36,510 nt of DNA from the NCBI GenBank assembly GCA_905479395.1, contig CAJQMI010000127.1, forward strand, positions 1 through 36,510, given 5' to 3'. Origin of the DNA: an uncultured Flavobacteriales bacterium. Its GTDB lineage: Bacteria; Bacteroidota; Bacteroidia; Flavobacteriales_D; Sanyastnellaceae. A program made the position numbers and the translations under genes. The first letter of the stretch is position 1, and every line of letters begins with the position of its first letter. Below, piece by piece: positions 6,503 to 14,451 of this stretch. The notes below the pieces were generated by a model, which saw nothing but the letters and a program-made list of their open reading frames with translations, did no database searches and was not told the DNA's origin.

Positions 6503-7915
6503 ATGAAAATAGAACAGATATATACCGGATGTTTGGCTCAAGGAGCTTACTTCATCCAAAGCAAAGGAGAAGCGGCGGTCATCGACCCATTGAGAGAGGT
6601 AGCTCCTTATCTGGGGCGTGCGGAACGAGACAGCGTTGTCATTAAGTACATCTTTGAGACGCATTTTCATGCAGATTTTGTCAGCGGCCATGTGACGCTC
6701 GCCGAGAAAACAGGAGGGAGGATTGTTTACGGTCCCAACGCCCAAACTTCCTATGACGCTCATATCGCTGCTGATGGTGAAGAGTTTCAGGTAGGGGATG
6801 TTACCATTCGCGCTTTGCATACGCCTGGACACACCATGGAAAGCACGACCTACCTTCTGCTTGACGCCGAGGGCAGAGAGCACGCAATTTTCACGGGAGA
6901 CACTTTGTTCTTGGGAGATGTTGGTCGTCCTGATTTGGCCCAAAAGTCGGCGTCTTTGACCCAGGAACAGCTGGCGGGAACATTGTTCAACAGCTTGCGA
7001 GAGAAAATCATGCCATTGCCAGACGATGTCATTGTATACCCAGCGCATGGTGCTGGTTCGGCGTGCGGAAAGAACATGATGAAAGAAACGGTCGATACTT
7101 TGGGCAACCAAAAACGCATGAATTATGCGCTTCGACCGGATATGACTCAGGTCGAATTCATTCAAGAAGTTACAGATGGATTGATGCCACCTCCGCCATA
7201 CTTCCCAATCAATGTGAAGTTGAACAAAGAAGGAGGGTATGCTGACATTGATGAGGTTTTAAATCAAGGGTTGCGGTCTCTGTCACCCGCAGAATTCGAG
7301 GCTGCAGCGGATGAAGTTTCTGCTCTCGTTCTTGATGTCCGTTCCCCGGAAGAATTCGCGGTTGGCCACGTGCCAAACAGCATCTTCATTGGTTTGGATG
7401 GTAACTTTGCCCCGTGGGTTGGGGAGCTTATTGTTGATGTGCAGCAACCTATTTTGTTGGTCGTGTCAGAGGGTCGGGAAGAAGAGGCGGTTACTCGCCT
7501 TGCGCGTGTTGGGTTTGATCGCACCCTTGGGTTTCTGAAGGGTGGCACCGAAGCTTGGATCAACGCGGGCATGTCCACAGAGACGGTAAATTCTATCTCT
7601 GCCGAGCAATTTGAAGCTGAACATTCATCAAATCAAGACCGAATTTTTGATGTTCGAAAGCAGGGGGAACATCGGTCTGAGCATCTTGAAGGAGCTCACC
7701 ATACGCCTCTCAGCGCGTTGAATGATCACCTCGCGGAGTTTCCTGCGGTGGAGCCGTTTTACCTGCATTGCGCAGGCGGTTACCGCTCTATGATTGCGTC
7801 ATCCATGCTGAAGGCACGAGGCATTCATAATATGGTGGATGTACAGGGGGGCTTTACGGCGATTTCAGAGACGAAAATCCCAAGGACTAGCTATGTCTGT
7901 CCGTCGACCTTGTGA
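6503..7915 (+). CDS. Persulfide dioxygenase-rhodanese fusion (CstB-like)
   Basis: This 470-residue protein should oxidise persulfides to sulfite or thiosulfate in sulfide detoxification. Residues 1-240 form an ETHE1-like metallo-beta-lactamase fold with probable iron ligands His54, His110 and Asp133 (THFHADF, TPGHT, TGDTLF). The usual final His of HxHxDH is Phe59, which fits a mononuclear iron enzyme. Residues ~262-360 form a rhodanese domain lacking the catalytic Cys (ILLVVSEG). Residues ~366-460 form an active rhodanese with Cys423 in LHCAGGYRS. The order dioxygenase, pseudo-rhodanese, rhodanese matches staphylococcal CstB. The Met at 6503 begins the conserved MKIEQIYTGC; an upstream in-frame Met at 6431 lies inside the permease gene and is rejected. 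Confidence 0.92.
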   Translation: MKIEQIYTGCLAQGAYFIQSKGEAAVIDPLREVAPYLGRAERDSVVIKYIFETHFHADFVSGHVTLAEKTGGRIVYGPNAQTSYDAHIAADGEEFQVGDVTIRALHTPGHTMESTTYLLLDAEGREHAIFTGDTLFLGDVGRPDLAQKSASLTQEQLAGTLFNSLREKIMPLPDDVIVYPAHGAGSACGKNMMKETVDTLGNQKRMNYALRPDMTQVEFIQEVTDGLMPPPPYFPINVKLNKEGGYADIDEVLNQGLRSLSPAEFEAAADEVSALVLDVRSPEEFAVGHVPNSIFIGLDGNFAPWVGELIVDVQQPILLVVSEGREEEAVTRLARVGFDRTLGFLKGGTEAWINAGMSTETVNSISAEQFEAEHSSNQDRIFDVRKQGEHRSEHLEGAHHTPLSALNDHLAEFPAVEPFYLHCAGGYRSMIASSMLKARGIHNMVDVQGGFTAISETKIPRTSYVCPSTL

Positions 7916-7965
7916 TTGTGACACTGGTGCAAAACGAACAATAAACGATTATTCCTGAAGCAGCA

Positions 7966-7995
7966 TTGCACACAGAATAATTTCGAGTATCTTTG
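7966..7995 (+). promoter_or_regulatory. Promoter of tRNA-Pro
   Basis: TTG at 7966-7968, then 19 bp, then TATCTTTG at 7988-7995. This is the full Bacteroidota consensus, with the same spacing as the tRNA-Ser promoter. The mature tRNA begins 17 bases after the element. Confidence 0.75.
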
Positions 7996-8011
7996 CCCTC
8001 GCTTTAGAGCA

Positions 8012-8086
8012 CGGGGCGTGGCCTAGTCCGGTTACGGCGCCTGGTTTGGGACCAGGAGATCGCAGGTTCGAATCCTGCCGCCCCGA
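8012..8086 (+). tRNA. tRNA-Pro(TGG)
   Basis: The acceptor stem CGGGGCG pairs with CGCCCCG. The anticodon stem CCTGG/CCAGG encloses the loop TTTGGGA with anticodon TGG. The T arm is GCAGGTTCGAATCCTGC and the discriminator base is A8086. CCA is not encoded. Confidence 0.95.
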
Positions 8087-8100
8087 CACAACAAGAGAAA

Positions 8101-8125
8101 CGCTCAGTTCCACGAGGACTGAGCG
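8101..8125 (+). terminator. Rho-independent terminator after tRNA-Pro
   Basis: The 8-bp stem CGCTCAGT/ACTGAGCG is flanked by AAA on the left and followed by five Ts, 14 bases after the tRNA. Confidence 0.8.
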
Positions 8126-8138
8126 TTTTTGTTTCCAT

Positions 8139-8170
8139 TAAATGCTGGATGAGCTAAATGCTGGATGAGC
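8139..8170 (+). repeat. Perfect 16-bp tandem duplication
   Basis: TAAATGCTGGATGAGC occurs twice head to tail (8139-8154 and 8155-8170), between the tRNA-Pro terminator and the 3' end of the small lipoprotein gene. It looks like a recent slippage duplication. Confidence 0.9.
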
Positions 8171-8197
8171 GTGTTCCTGAATTTGGGAGATTTTGGT

Positions 8198-8563
8198 CTA
8201 AAAGTTCAAGTCCATCACATGCTCATCTCCGCAGTCGATATCGAAGGAGCGGGAAATGACTTCCTCCTCAAGTCCACACAGGTTATTCCCGAAAGCGTCG
8301 TTTCCGCAGTATGCGTCAAATGTTTGACTGCCTCGAAAGAACTCGTATGTGCGCGTTTCACCCGCGTCGACGACATAGACATCTCCATTCTGCCAAGTCA
8401 CTTCGCAATTGCACCACAAGCGGTCCGAATTGTCAAAGGTCACTTTTCCCTTGACTTCGCAAACATCGCATGCAGAAAGAATGCACAGCAGCATCGCGTA
8501 TATCGAAACACTTGAGACTGAAAAAGATGTTTTGGAGCGTCTGTTGAAATGGTTTGTCGTCAT
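8198..8563 (-). CDS. Small Cys-containing putative lipoprotein
   Basis: I do not recognise a family. The 121-residue frame has a basic N-terminus (MTTNHFNRRSK), a hydrophobic stretch and a lipobox-like LLCILSAC, suggesting lipidation at the Cys near residue 32. The mature part is short and acidic with several cysteines (CDVCEVKG, LWCNCEV, AYCGNDAFGNNLCG, DIDCGDEH). It ends in HVMDLNF. That cysteine spacing suggests a small disulfide-bonded domain. Starts at 8593 and 8494 are also possible; 8563 has an A-rich upstream typical of Bacteroidota. An overlapping plus-strand frame of similar length lacks such signals. Confidence 0.6.
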   Translation of the reverse strand: MTTNHFNRRSKTSFSVSSVSIYAMLLCILSACDVCEVKGKVTFDNSDRLWCNCEVTWQNGDVYVVDAGETRTYEFFRGSQTFDAYCGNDAFGNNLCGLEEEVISRSFDIDCGDEHVMDLNF

Positions 8564-8760
8564 TTTTGATGTTGTTTTTGGAATGCAAAGCAAAGTGCAG
8601 TTGAGTCGATTCTCGAGCTAAGGCGATGTTGCGAGAACGAGAAATACATCTAACACGCTTTTTTTTTTAAACAAATGAAACATTTTCAAATAAAAAGCTG
8701 TTATTGCAAATAGATTCATTCCATGAAGTAAGGGTTAGTTTTTGGATTTATTGAATCTTA

Positions 8761-8799
8761 GAAGAGCTGCTTCCGCAAGGGAGCGGCTCTTCGTTTTTT
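8761..8799 (+). terminator. Strong hairpin with T tract on the plus strand (orphan terminator)
   Basis: A 14-bp stem (8761-8774 with 8779-8792, two G-T pairs) is closed by a GCAA tetraloop and followed by six Ts on the plus strand. On the minus strand, the strand of the metalloprotease gene ending at 8813, there is no T tract. No plus-strand gene lies between the tRNA-Pro terminator and this hairpin. Nothing else is recognisable in 8594-8760 beyond AT-rich sequence. Confidence 0.65.
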
Positions 8800-8812
8800 A
8801 ATCGTAAAAAAC

Positions 8813-11062
8813 TCAAGGACAAGGTGTTCCGAAGAAAACGAGGAAAATCAATAAATCTTGAACGTTTGTTTGATTGTCATTCGTCAAGTCGCCAAAGCAA
8901 GGAGGACTCGAGCAACCAATGTCGCTGAGAAAAAGCAACAAGTCCGATGAGGTTATTTGTCCATCGTCGTCGAAATCGGCGGGACATGGGCAGTTTTCAA
9001 ATTGACAACTTCCATCGTCAGAGGTTGCTGTATCATCAAAGTTACAGGCTTCTGAATTTGTGCAGCCCGGGTTGTCAAAGTCGCCTTCACAGAGCCCGTT
9101 AAAGGTGAGGGTTGTTTCGTACGATGCTCCATTGGAGTTGTTCCAAGAATTCAAGATTGTAATTGTCCAAGAACCAATCCCTTGGATCGGTTCTTCAAAT
9201 ACAACGGATGCCGTGTATGTTCCTTGCGCACTGGTATTCCAGTCGCCTGGCCACAGCCCTGCACTTGGGCAGTCCAGCGATAAATTGTAACCTCCTATCT
9301 GCAGGCAGGTGCCATCAGGAGACGTGAGGCCCACCATCATTTCGTTGGCCCAAGATTGGTCCGGTGGTAAATCTTGAAAGACCAGCACAGCCTCCAATCC
9401 AGTGACAAAACCAGCCCCTTGGATCGTTTCGCTTGCGGTTTCGCCCGCGCTTAGGTTGACATCAAAGGATGCAGCGTGCAAGCATGCGCACGCGGCCCCA
9501 TCCGGAGCCAAATAGCAGCTCCCGTCTTCGATCAGGGCCTCTGCGTCGTAATTGCAGGCGAGTGGGTCTGTGCAGCCAGAGCATGATTCGTTGTTGCCTC
9601 CGCATACCCCACAATCGTCAAATGTCAATGCACATGTGCCGTCATCCAAAATTGCATCCAAATCATAATTGCAAGCTTCAGGATCTGTGCAACCATAGTA
9701 ACTGCAGCTGGTTGTCCAGTCCACACAATCTCCAAAGCAAGATCCGTCTGCGCTGATCGTGGGAATCAACGCTTCGCTGATGACGGTCGGGTGAAAATTT
9801 AGATTCACTGAACCCCCAGCAACTGCGTGGCAATAACTCATCATGGTTCCGACCTGAGATTGTGGGTCGTTGGCGCAACTCCCTTCGACGTCATAACAAT
9901 TGTCAATGGGGCCATTGGACCACCCACACCAATGCGTGTGATTGGATCCGAAATTGTGCCCCATTTCATGGCCTACGACGTTGAGGTTCCAACTGTAATT
10001 GTTGAGGTCGTAGGTGTTGCCTGTTTGAAGGTAAGAGCTAAAACCAGCCGCATATTGTGGGAAGCAAACAACATCGAGGTAGGCTATCCCTCCTGTGCCA
10101 GTGTTTTGTCGTCGAGTCAATAAGTGCACCAAGTCACGCTGTACCTCCATGAGGTTCGCATTGGTCAACCATTCCAGCCGAAAGGCGTCAAGCATGGCGC
10201 CTGAATTGCTGGTGATTTCATCGTAAGGATCGACCGTCTCCCAAACATGAATGTAGGAGGCTTGGATGTTGATGGTGTTATCGAGGTCGTTGGTATAAAT
10301 CGTATTGACGCCAGCCATGATGGCCAAAGCCCATTCAATGGCAGGATAGCATTCGTTATCGAATGTCCCAAACGTATGAAAATCGATGTCAAAAGCCACC
10401 TCCACACACGAAGTCGAAGTGCTCTGCAGGGACGGCTGCATGCCCATGGGTGCGGCCTGCCGAAACGGACGAATTTCATCCGCATTGCATTTGAATTCCA
10501 TGGGTTGCTTGGCGTCTGATAGCAAGAACAAGACATGCCGTCCAGACGCTCCGTTTTCAATGGCGCTGATGTCATATTGTTGGCCATTCCACTGCAATGT
10601 GCCCATGACATATTGTTCCATGATCACGAGTGTCCCTCGCATACCCGGGCTCACGATGCGATACGACAATAGCTGTGGGATGTACGATTCCTCCTCATAT
10701 TTCCCCGTGGGCAGTGATCTTCCAATTTTAAAATCAGCGGAAAATGGAAGGAACGATTCAAGTTCAATTTGGAGTTGCTTTCCGTCAAGGAAAGGCAAGG
10801 TTATAGAGAGTTCATTGTACTTGCGTGACCTGAGCTCTTGAAATGCATCGGCGTTAAGAGCGAGTCCAACTTGGTTTTTGGCCAGTCGCGTCGGTTGCTC
10901 CATACCATTGATTTCAATGGCTGAGAACAATGCGACCGCATCCTCTGCTTGCGTGCATTGACCCGACAATTCAAGCGAAAGCATCATCGCAAGCGCGAGT
11001 GAAAAAAAAGCGCATGAACGGGACCAAAAAGAAAAGAAAGAACCGCCGGTTGTCATGACCAT
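8813..11062 (-). CDS. Secreted reprolysin-like metalloprotease with Cys-rich repeats and dockerin-like tail
   Basis: A protein of about 749 residues. It has a signal peptide (to ~35, ending LSGQC) and a propeptide-like region. The M12B-type catalytic domain has a zinc site HEMGHNFGSNHTH (first His ~365) and Met-turn GTMMSYCH. Then come a GCTDPEACNY...DDGTC repeat, [13 protein letters not shown], another GCTDPLACNY repeat, a P-domain-like beta-sandwich (SPDGTCLQIGGY, GIGSWTITILNSW) and a GCTNSEACNF repeat. A double dockerin-like calcium loop (ADFDDDGQITSSDLL, GDLTNDNQTNVQDLL) ends in GTPCP. No T9SS tail is visible. It is a paralog of the gene at 17490-20000. The start is 11062 or 11056; the open frame continues upstream through antisense tRNA-Arg, which is not coding. 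Confidence 0.9.
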   Translation of the reverse strand: MVMTTGGSFFSFWSRSCAFFSLALAMMLSLELSGQCTQAEDAVALFSAIEINGMEQPTRLAKNQVGLALNADAFQELRSRKYNELSITLPFLDGKQLQIELESFLPFSADFKIGRSLPTGKYEEESYIPQLLSYRIVSPGMRGTLVIMEQYVMGTLQWNGQQYDISAIENGASGRHVLFLLSDAKQPMEFKCNADEIRPFRQAAPMGMQPSLQSTSTSCVEVAFDIDFHTFGTFDNECYPAIEWALAIMAGVNTIYTNDLDNTINIQASYIHVWETVDPYDEITSNSGAMLDAFRLEWLTNANLMEVQRDLVHLLTRRQNTGTGGIAYLDVVCFPQYAAGFSSYLQTGNTYDLNNYSWNLNVVGHEMGHNFGSNHTHWCGWSNGPIDNCYDVEGSCANDPQSQVGTMMSYCHAVAGGSVNLNFHPTVISEALIPTISADGSCFGDCVDWTTSCSYYGCTDPEACNYDLDAILDDGTCALTFDDCGVCGGNNESCSGCTDPLACNYDAEALIEDGSCYLAPDGAACACLHAASFDVNLSAGETASETIQGAGFVTGLEAVLVFQDLPPDQSWANEMMVGLTSPDGTCLQIGGYNLSLDCPSAGLWPGDWNTSAQGTYTASVVFEEPIQGIGSWTITILNSWNNSNGASYETTLTFNGLCEGDFDNPGCTNSEACNFDDTATSDDGSCQFENCPCPADFDDDGQITSSDLLLFLSDIGCSSPPCFGDLTNDNQTNVQDLLIFLVFFGTPCP

Positions 11063-11095
11063 CAATTTAAATAAAGATAATGCATTTCTATTTCG

Positions 11096-11103
11096 CATCT
11101 TTG
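11096..11103 (+). promoter_or_regulatory. Candidate -7 element of tRNA-Arg
   Basis: CATCTTTG differs from TAnnTTTG at one position and lies 15 bases before the tRNA, the same distance as for tRNA-Pro. No TTG is found 19 bp upstream. Confidence 0.45.
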
Positions 11104-11118
11104 CACCGTCTGAAAATT

Positions 11119-11195
11119 GGTCCCGTAGCTCAACTGGATAGAGCATCTGCCTTCTAAGCAGACGGTTTTGGGTTCGAGTCCCAACGGGATCACCA
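11119..11195 (+). tRNA. tRNA-Arg(TCT)
   Basis: The acceptor stem GGTCCCG pairs with CGGGATC (one G-T pair). The anticodon stem TCTGC/GCAGA holds the loop CTTCTAA with anticodon TCT. The T arm is TTGGGTTCGAGTCCCAA, and CCA is encoded at 11193-11195. It lies between the divergent protease and DUF4920 genes. Confidence 0.96.
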
Positions 11196-11242
11196 TTGAA
11201 TCCTGACTTCTCGGTTGCTGTGTCAAACGAAAATGTTTCTCG

Positions 11243-11250
11243 TACATTGG
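11243..11250 (+). promoter_or_regulatory. Candidate -7 element of the DUF4920 gene
   Basis: TACATTGG matches TAnnTTTG at 7 of 8 positions and lies 4 bases before the ATG at 11255. It is the same variant and spacing as before the UMF1 gene at 3166. Confidence 0.35.
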
Positions 11251-11254
11251 ATGC

Positions 11255-11761
11255 ATGAAAAATCCTTTTCAAATTTCCCAGGTGCTTTGCGGAGCGGCCA
11301 TAGCAATAATAGGCACCGTTGGATGCAGTTCTTCTGACAACGCAACAGCTCCAGCTTCTGATTTTGAAGGTCAGACTTTTTATGGTTCCGTCATTGAGTT
11401 GAGTGATGCCTTGGATGCACAAGGTTTGCGTTCTGTTTTGGTAGACGAGGGCCGGGCTCAGGTTCGCTTTCAAGGCGAGGTTGCGGCGACTTGTGCCAAA
11501 AAAGGATGTTGGATGGACGTCGCTTCAGGAGAGGACACGGTATTTGTTCGGTTTCAAGATTACGGTTTTTTCGTGCCAACGGAAGGCGCTGAGGGAAAAC
11601 AGACGGTCATGGAAGGAGAGGCTTTTTTTGATACCATCACGGTCGAAATGCGCAAGCACTATGCTGAGGATGCAGGCGAATCAGAGGAATTCATTGCTGG
11701 GATCACAGAACCGGAATTGCGATTGGCCTTCACGGCGACCGGTGTGATGATTGAAGACTGA
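11255..11761 (+). CDS. DUF4920-family lipoprotein
   Basis: This 168-residue protein has a lipoprotein signal peptide (IIGTVGCSS, lipidated Cys ~24). The domain has the DUF4920 hallmark VAATCAKKGCWMDVASG, followed by VFVRFQDYGFFVP, a small beta-rich fold with a CxxxxC pair. Its function is unknown; the cysteine pair suggests a metal or redox role, by inference only. The next gene begins 10 bp after its stop, or overlaps it if a TTG start is used, and carries a possible haem motif. The two are probably one transcript in the envelope. Confidence 0.85.
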   Translation: MKNPFQISQVLCGAAIAIIGTVGCSSSDNATAPASDFEGQTFYGSVIELSDALDAQGLRSVLVDEGRAQVRFQGEVAATCAKKGCWMDVASGEDTVFVRFQDYGFFVPTEGAEGKQTVMEGEAFFDTITVEMRKHYAEDAGESEEFIAGITEPELRLAFTATGVMIED

Positions 11762-11771
11762 CCTGAAAGCG

Positions 11772-12224
11772 ATGCGCGAAGCCTTGAAAAATAGCAAAGC
11801 AGTGTGGATGGTGTCCGTTTTTTCACTCGGCCTCGTTTTTTGCGGCGTTGAGGACAACCCACCCGAGGCCAAACTCGCACCGATTCAGCCAAATCAAACT
11901 TCTGAATTGGCGCAGGCCATGCGCACCATGGACAGCGAACTCGTTGACCTTCTTGCTCAGCATGCCCAAACGGACAATTGGATAGGCGCTTCATTGTCAC
12001 CAATGGACTTGACCCGATTGATGCCAACCGATAGCAGCATGTTGGTTCAAGGATACAAGGCTTATGCTTTGGCTTTCGCAAACCACGTGGGTTCCTTCAA
12101 TGAAAATCCGAGTGCTGAGACTTATTCAAAGGTTGTGATCGGTTGCCTTTCATGCCATCAACAGGCTTGTCCAGGTCCTATAGAGCGCATCAATAAGCGT
12201 AAGCTCGAACCGTTCGTTCAGTAG
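11772..12224 (+). CDS. Exported protein with a single CxxCH haem-c motif
   Basis: About 150 residues. A hydrophobic N-terminal segment (VWMVSVFSLGLVFCG) is a signal or anchor; the LVFC sequence is not a canonical lipobox. A helical region (SELAQAMRTMDSELVDLLAQ) follows, and near the C-terminus GCLSCHQQACPGPIERI contains CLSCH, the covalent haem-c binding pattern. The CPGPI extension after CxxCH is familiar from small uncharacterised Bacteroidota proteins, a memory rather than a search result. It could carry electrons or sense a ligand. The ATG at 11772 is chosen over a TTG at 11751, which would overlap the DUF4920 gene by 11 bases. Confidence 0.75.
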   Translation: MREALKNSKAVWMVSVFSLGLVFCGVEDNPPEAKLAPIQPNQTSELAQAMRTMDSELVDLLAQHAQTDNWIGASLSPMDLTRLMPTDSSMLVQGYKAYALAFANHVGSFNENPSAETYSKVVIGCLSCHQQACPGPIERINKRKLEPFVQ

Positions 12225-12445
12225 CGCGCGAACATTTGTGAGATTGGCATTTTGATGCTGGATGGAGCTTGGTTAATTCTGTTTTTATCGGTTCTTCGAA
12301 TCGAGGGCAATAGGAACAGTGATAATTTGATCAGGATTCAGACGGCTCAGTGGTTCCGACTTATTCCGCAAATTTCATTATATTTTGGGCAAAGCAATGA
12401 AAAGCGTTTGTATGCTCTATTTGCTGTAACCCAAATGAAAGCCTT

Positions 12446-13129
12446 ATGATGCTCCCCAAATCCGGAGAAATTCCTTTGCAGGAATTGGACTGCAAATTGC
12501 CTTTTCTACCAGCAATGCAATCTGATGTTCTAGCCGCAGGAAGGGCTTTTTTATTTGAACAAGAGACCGTCGTATTTCGAGAAGGAGAAAAGCTGAAATG
12601 GGCGCTAATTCTCGTGAAGGGGGCCGTCCGATTGTTTCATCGAAACCACAACAGTGATCGCGAATTGATGATGTATGAGGTGGCGCCGAAAGCACCTGCT
12701 AAGATAACTTGTGTGACTTTCTATAGTGCCGAATACGAGGTGAATATGTGCGCTATGGCAGAACCAGACTCCATTCTTTTGTATATCCCTGTTCCTGTTT
12801 TAGAGAAATGGGCAGATACGAGCTTGGAATGGAATAAGCTGGTGGTTGAGTCGTTTCGCTCAATCTTCGATGCACTGGTTTGTACGCTCAAAAGTGTTGG
12901 CACCACCAATTTGGAGGAAAGGATTCTGTACCTTTTGAAATGTCGGGCTCAGCGTGAGGGCAGTGATGTTATCCAATTGACGCATCAACAAATCGCAAAT
13001 TTTGTAGGCTCTTCCCGCGTGGTGGTGTCTCGCATTTTGAAGGAGGTTGAGACCCGTGGTGAAATTGAGCTCCAGCATGGTCGTGTCAAATTACGCTCCC
13101 TCTCTTCTGTTGAATCTTTGGCGGTTTAA
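12446..13129 (+). CDS. Crp/Fnr-family transcriptional regulator
   Basis: This 227-residue protein has an N-terminal cyclic-nucleotide-binding-like beta-barrel (FREGEKLKWALILVKGAVRLF at ~45-65), a long dimer helix and a C-terminal Crp-type winged helix (LTHQQIANFVGSSRVVVSRIL). Between them is TNLEERILYLLKCRAQREG. The phosphate-binding residues of true cAMP receptors (the RxS motif) are not seen, so cAMP is an unlikely ligand. There is no N-terminal Cys cluster for an Fnr-type iron-sulfur centre, although scattered cysteines (16, 89, 102, 146, 165) exist. The upstream CxxCH/DUF4920 pair hints at redox control, without direct evidence. The 221-bp gap before it shows no clear promoter. It converges with the SGNH gene, 9 bp apart. 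Confidence 0.88.
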   Translation: MMLPKSGEIPLQELDCKLPFLPAMQSDVLAAGRAFLFEQETVVFREGEKLKWALILVKGAVRLFHRNHNSDRELMMYEVAPKAPAKITCVTFYSAEYEVNMCAMAEPDSILLYIPVPVLEKWADTSLEWNKLVVESFRSIFDALVCTLKSVGTTNLEERILYLLKCRAQREGSDVIQLTHQQIANFVGSSRVVVSRILKEVETRGEIELQHGRVKLRSLSSVESLAV

Positions 13130-13138
13130 GGGCTTTGT

Positions 13139-14395
13139 TCAGCGTTGAATAAGCACTTTTTGCGTTCCCGTTGATACCCCATCAACCCGGGTTTCGAGGA
13201 AGTATAATCCTGCAGGGATGAATGAGACATCGAGCACGTACGCGTCATTTGACGTCCACTCGGCAACCCTCACTCCTTGGCAATCGTTCAGGAAAAAACA
13301 CGACCATTCTCCCGTGGGGTTGACCACCCATATCGATTCTGTGGCTGGGTTCGGGTAGATGTCAGGTTCTGTGGTTTCGTGCTCTTGCATGGAACTAGTG
13401 CCCGAATAAAATGTTTCTGAGAACGCGATTGGTTCAGAACAGCCACTGTAGATAATGGCCTCCAGAGTGACGCTTTCTGCAAAATTTAAGGATGCAATAT
13501 CTCCATCTTGCATGATGAAATCGAATTCGCTGTTACTCACCCAAATGCTATCGACGTAAGGGCTTGCGCTGACCTGAATGTTGCAGCCTTCAGGAGTGGT
13601 TTGGCTATAAAATTCAACCTCAAGGAGGTCGTACTGCAACCACGCATTGGGTTGATCCTGCCAAACATCCCAGATTGCTTCATCAATGGTGGTGCTCACA
13701 CCAAGGCCAATGGGTCCAGAGTATTCAGATTCTTGCGGGTTCTCTCCGAACAATGCGACAAACATCGTGCTGGCTGCGAGGTAAGAACCAGCGGCTGATG
13801 GGTGCGATCCGTCGGCATTGTACAGATTGATGCTTGTGAGATCCAAGACGTCTTCCCATATCATGCCCACAGGTGCGCTCCATGATTGGGTGTTGTTCGC
13901 GGCTTCCAAGTAGCGCTCTGTCAAGAGCTCTTGCATTCCTCCGTAGGTGCAAACTGGCGGCCACCATTCACAATTTTGCGCATCTCCATTTTCGCGTCCC
14001 CAAGTCATGTAAAGCAAAGGCACTGCACATTCATTGTGCAAGTGAATGGAAGCCACTAGCGCCTCTACGGCTGGAAAAAAGTCAGCAACCACCTGATCAT
14101 ACGGCAACGATGCCTTTTGACTTTGTTCTTGCAGAACAACGTAATCCCAATCGCCCTGTTCGATGAGGCTTTGGGAAGTTGTGTTGCTCAAGTGTCCTTG
14201 TAAACTGGCGCCTCCGGGCGTGTTTTGAGCCGTCACAACAACATGTCCCATGCTTGCTGCTAATTCGGAAAGAATGGTCGGGAGGTCATTGAAAAATGTG
14301 TAGCTGTTTCCAAGAAATAATACCCGAGTCGTGTCTTGTGCCATCGCCGCTGGCATGGCTAACAAAAGAAGAAGCAGAGATGAGAAGTGTCGCAT
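13139..14395 (-). CDS. Secreted SGNH-family hydrolase with T9SS type A sorting domain
   Basis: This 418-residue protein has a signal peptide (LLLLLLAMPAAMAQ). Its SGNH/GDSL-like hydrolase domain has block I VLFLGNSYTFFND with the nucleophile Ser, a central VLQEQSQKA block and the terminal DxxH motif in NADGSHPSAAGSYLAA. It is probably a carbohydrate esterase. An Ig-like linker region follows. The last ~80 residues are a typical T9SS sorting domain: YPNPATESIWV at the start, then IPAGLYFLETRVDG and a basic end (KVLIQR). The protein should cross the outer membrane by type IX secretion. It contrasts with the neighbouring Cys-rich repeat proteins, which lack this tail. Confidence 0.88.
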   Translation of the reverse strand: MRHFSSLLLLLLAMPAAMAQDTTRVLFLGNSYTFFNDLPTILSELAASMGHVVVTAQNTPGGASLQGHLSNTTSQSLIEQGDWDYVVLQEQSQKASLPYDQVVADFFPAVEALVASIHLHNECAVPLLYMTWGRENGDAQNCEWWPPVCTYGGMQELLTERYLEAANNTQSWSAPVGMIWEDVLDLTSINLYNADGSHPSAAGSYLAASTMFVALFGENPQESEYSGPIGLGVSTTIDEAIWDVWQDQPNAWLQYDLLEVEFYSQTTPEGCNIQVSASPYVDSIWVSNSEFDFIMQDGDIASLNFAESVTLEAIIYSGCSEPIAFSETFYSGTSSMQEHETTEPDIYPNPATESIWVVNPTGEWSCFFLNDCQGVRVAEWTSNDAYVLDVSFIPAGLYFLETRVDGVSTGTQKVLIQR

Positions 14396-14451
14396 GCAGA
14401 TTTCGATAGAGTCTGCAATTTAGGTCGAAAAGAAGCCGTCATGTGTCCAAG

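Noticed and set aside
6464-7165. 233-codon minus-strand frame over the persulfide dioxygenase gene
   Set aside because: It overlaps a well-supported gene with intact active-site motifs and shows no domain of its own.
8165-8515. Plus-strand frame of 116 codons opposite the small lipoprotein
   Set aside because: It lacks a signal peptide or recognisable motif, while the minus strand has a lipobox and patterned cysteines.
11063-11473. N-terminal extension of the metalloprotease reading frame by about 137 codons
   Set aside because: It reads antisense through tRNA-Arg and into the DUF4920 gene, giving the typical spurious tRNA-antisense peptide. The signal peptide starts at 11062 or 11056.
12252-12449. 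65-codon frame before the Crp/Fnr gene
   Set aside because: Its composition and start context are unconvincing, and it runs into the start of the regulator gene.
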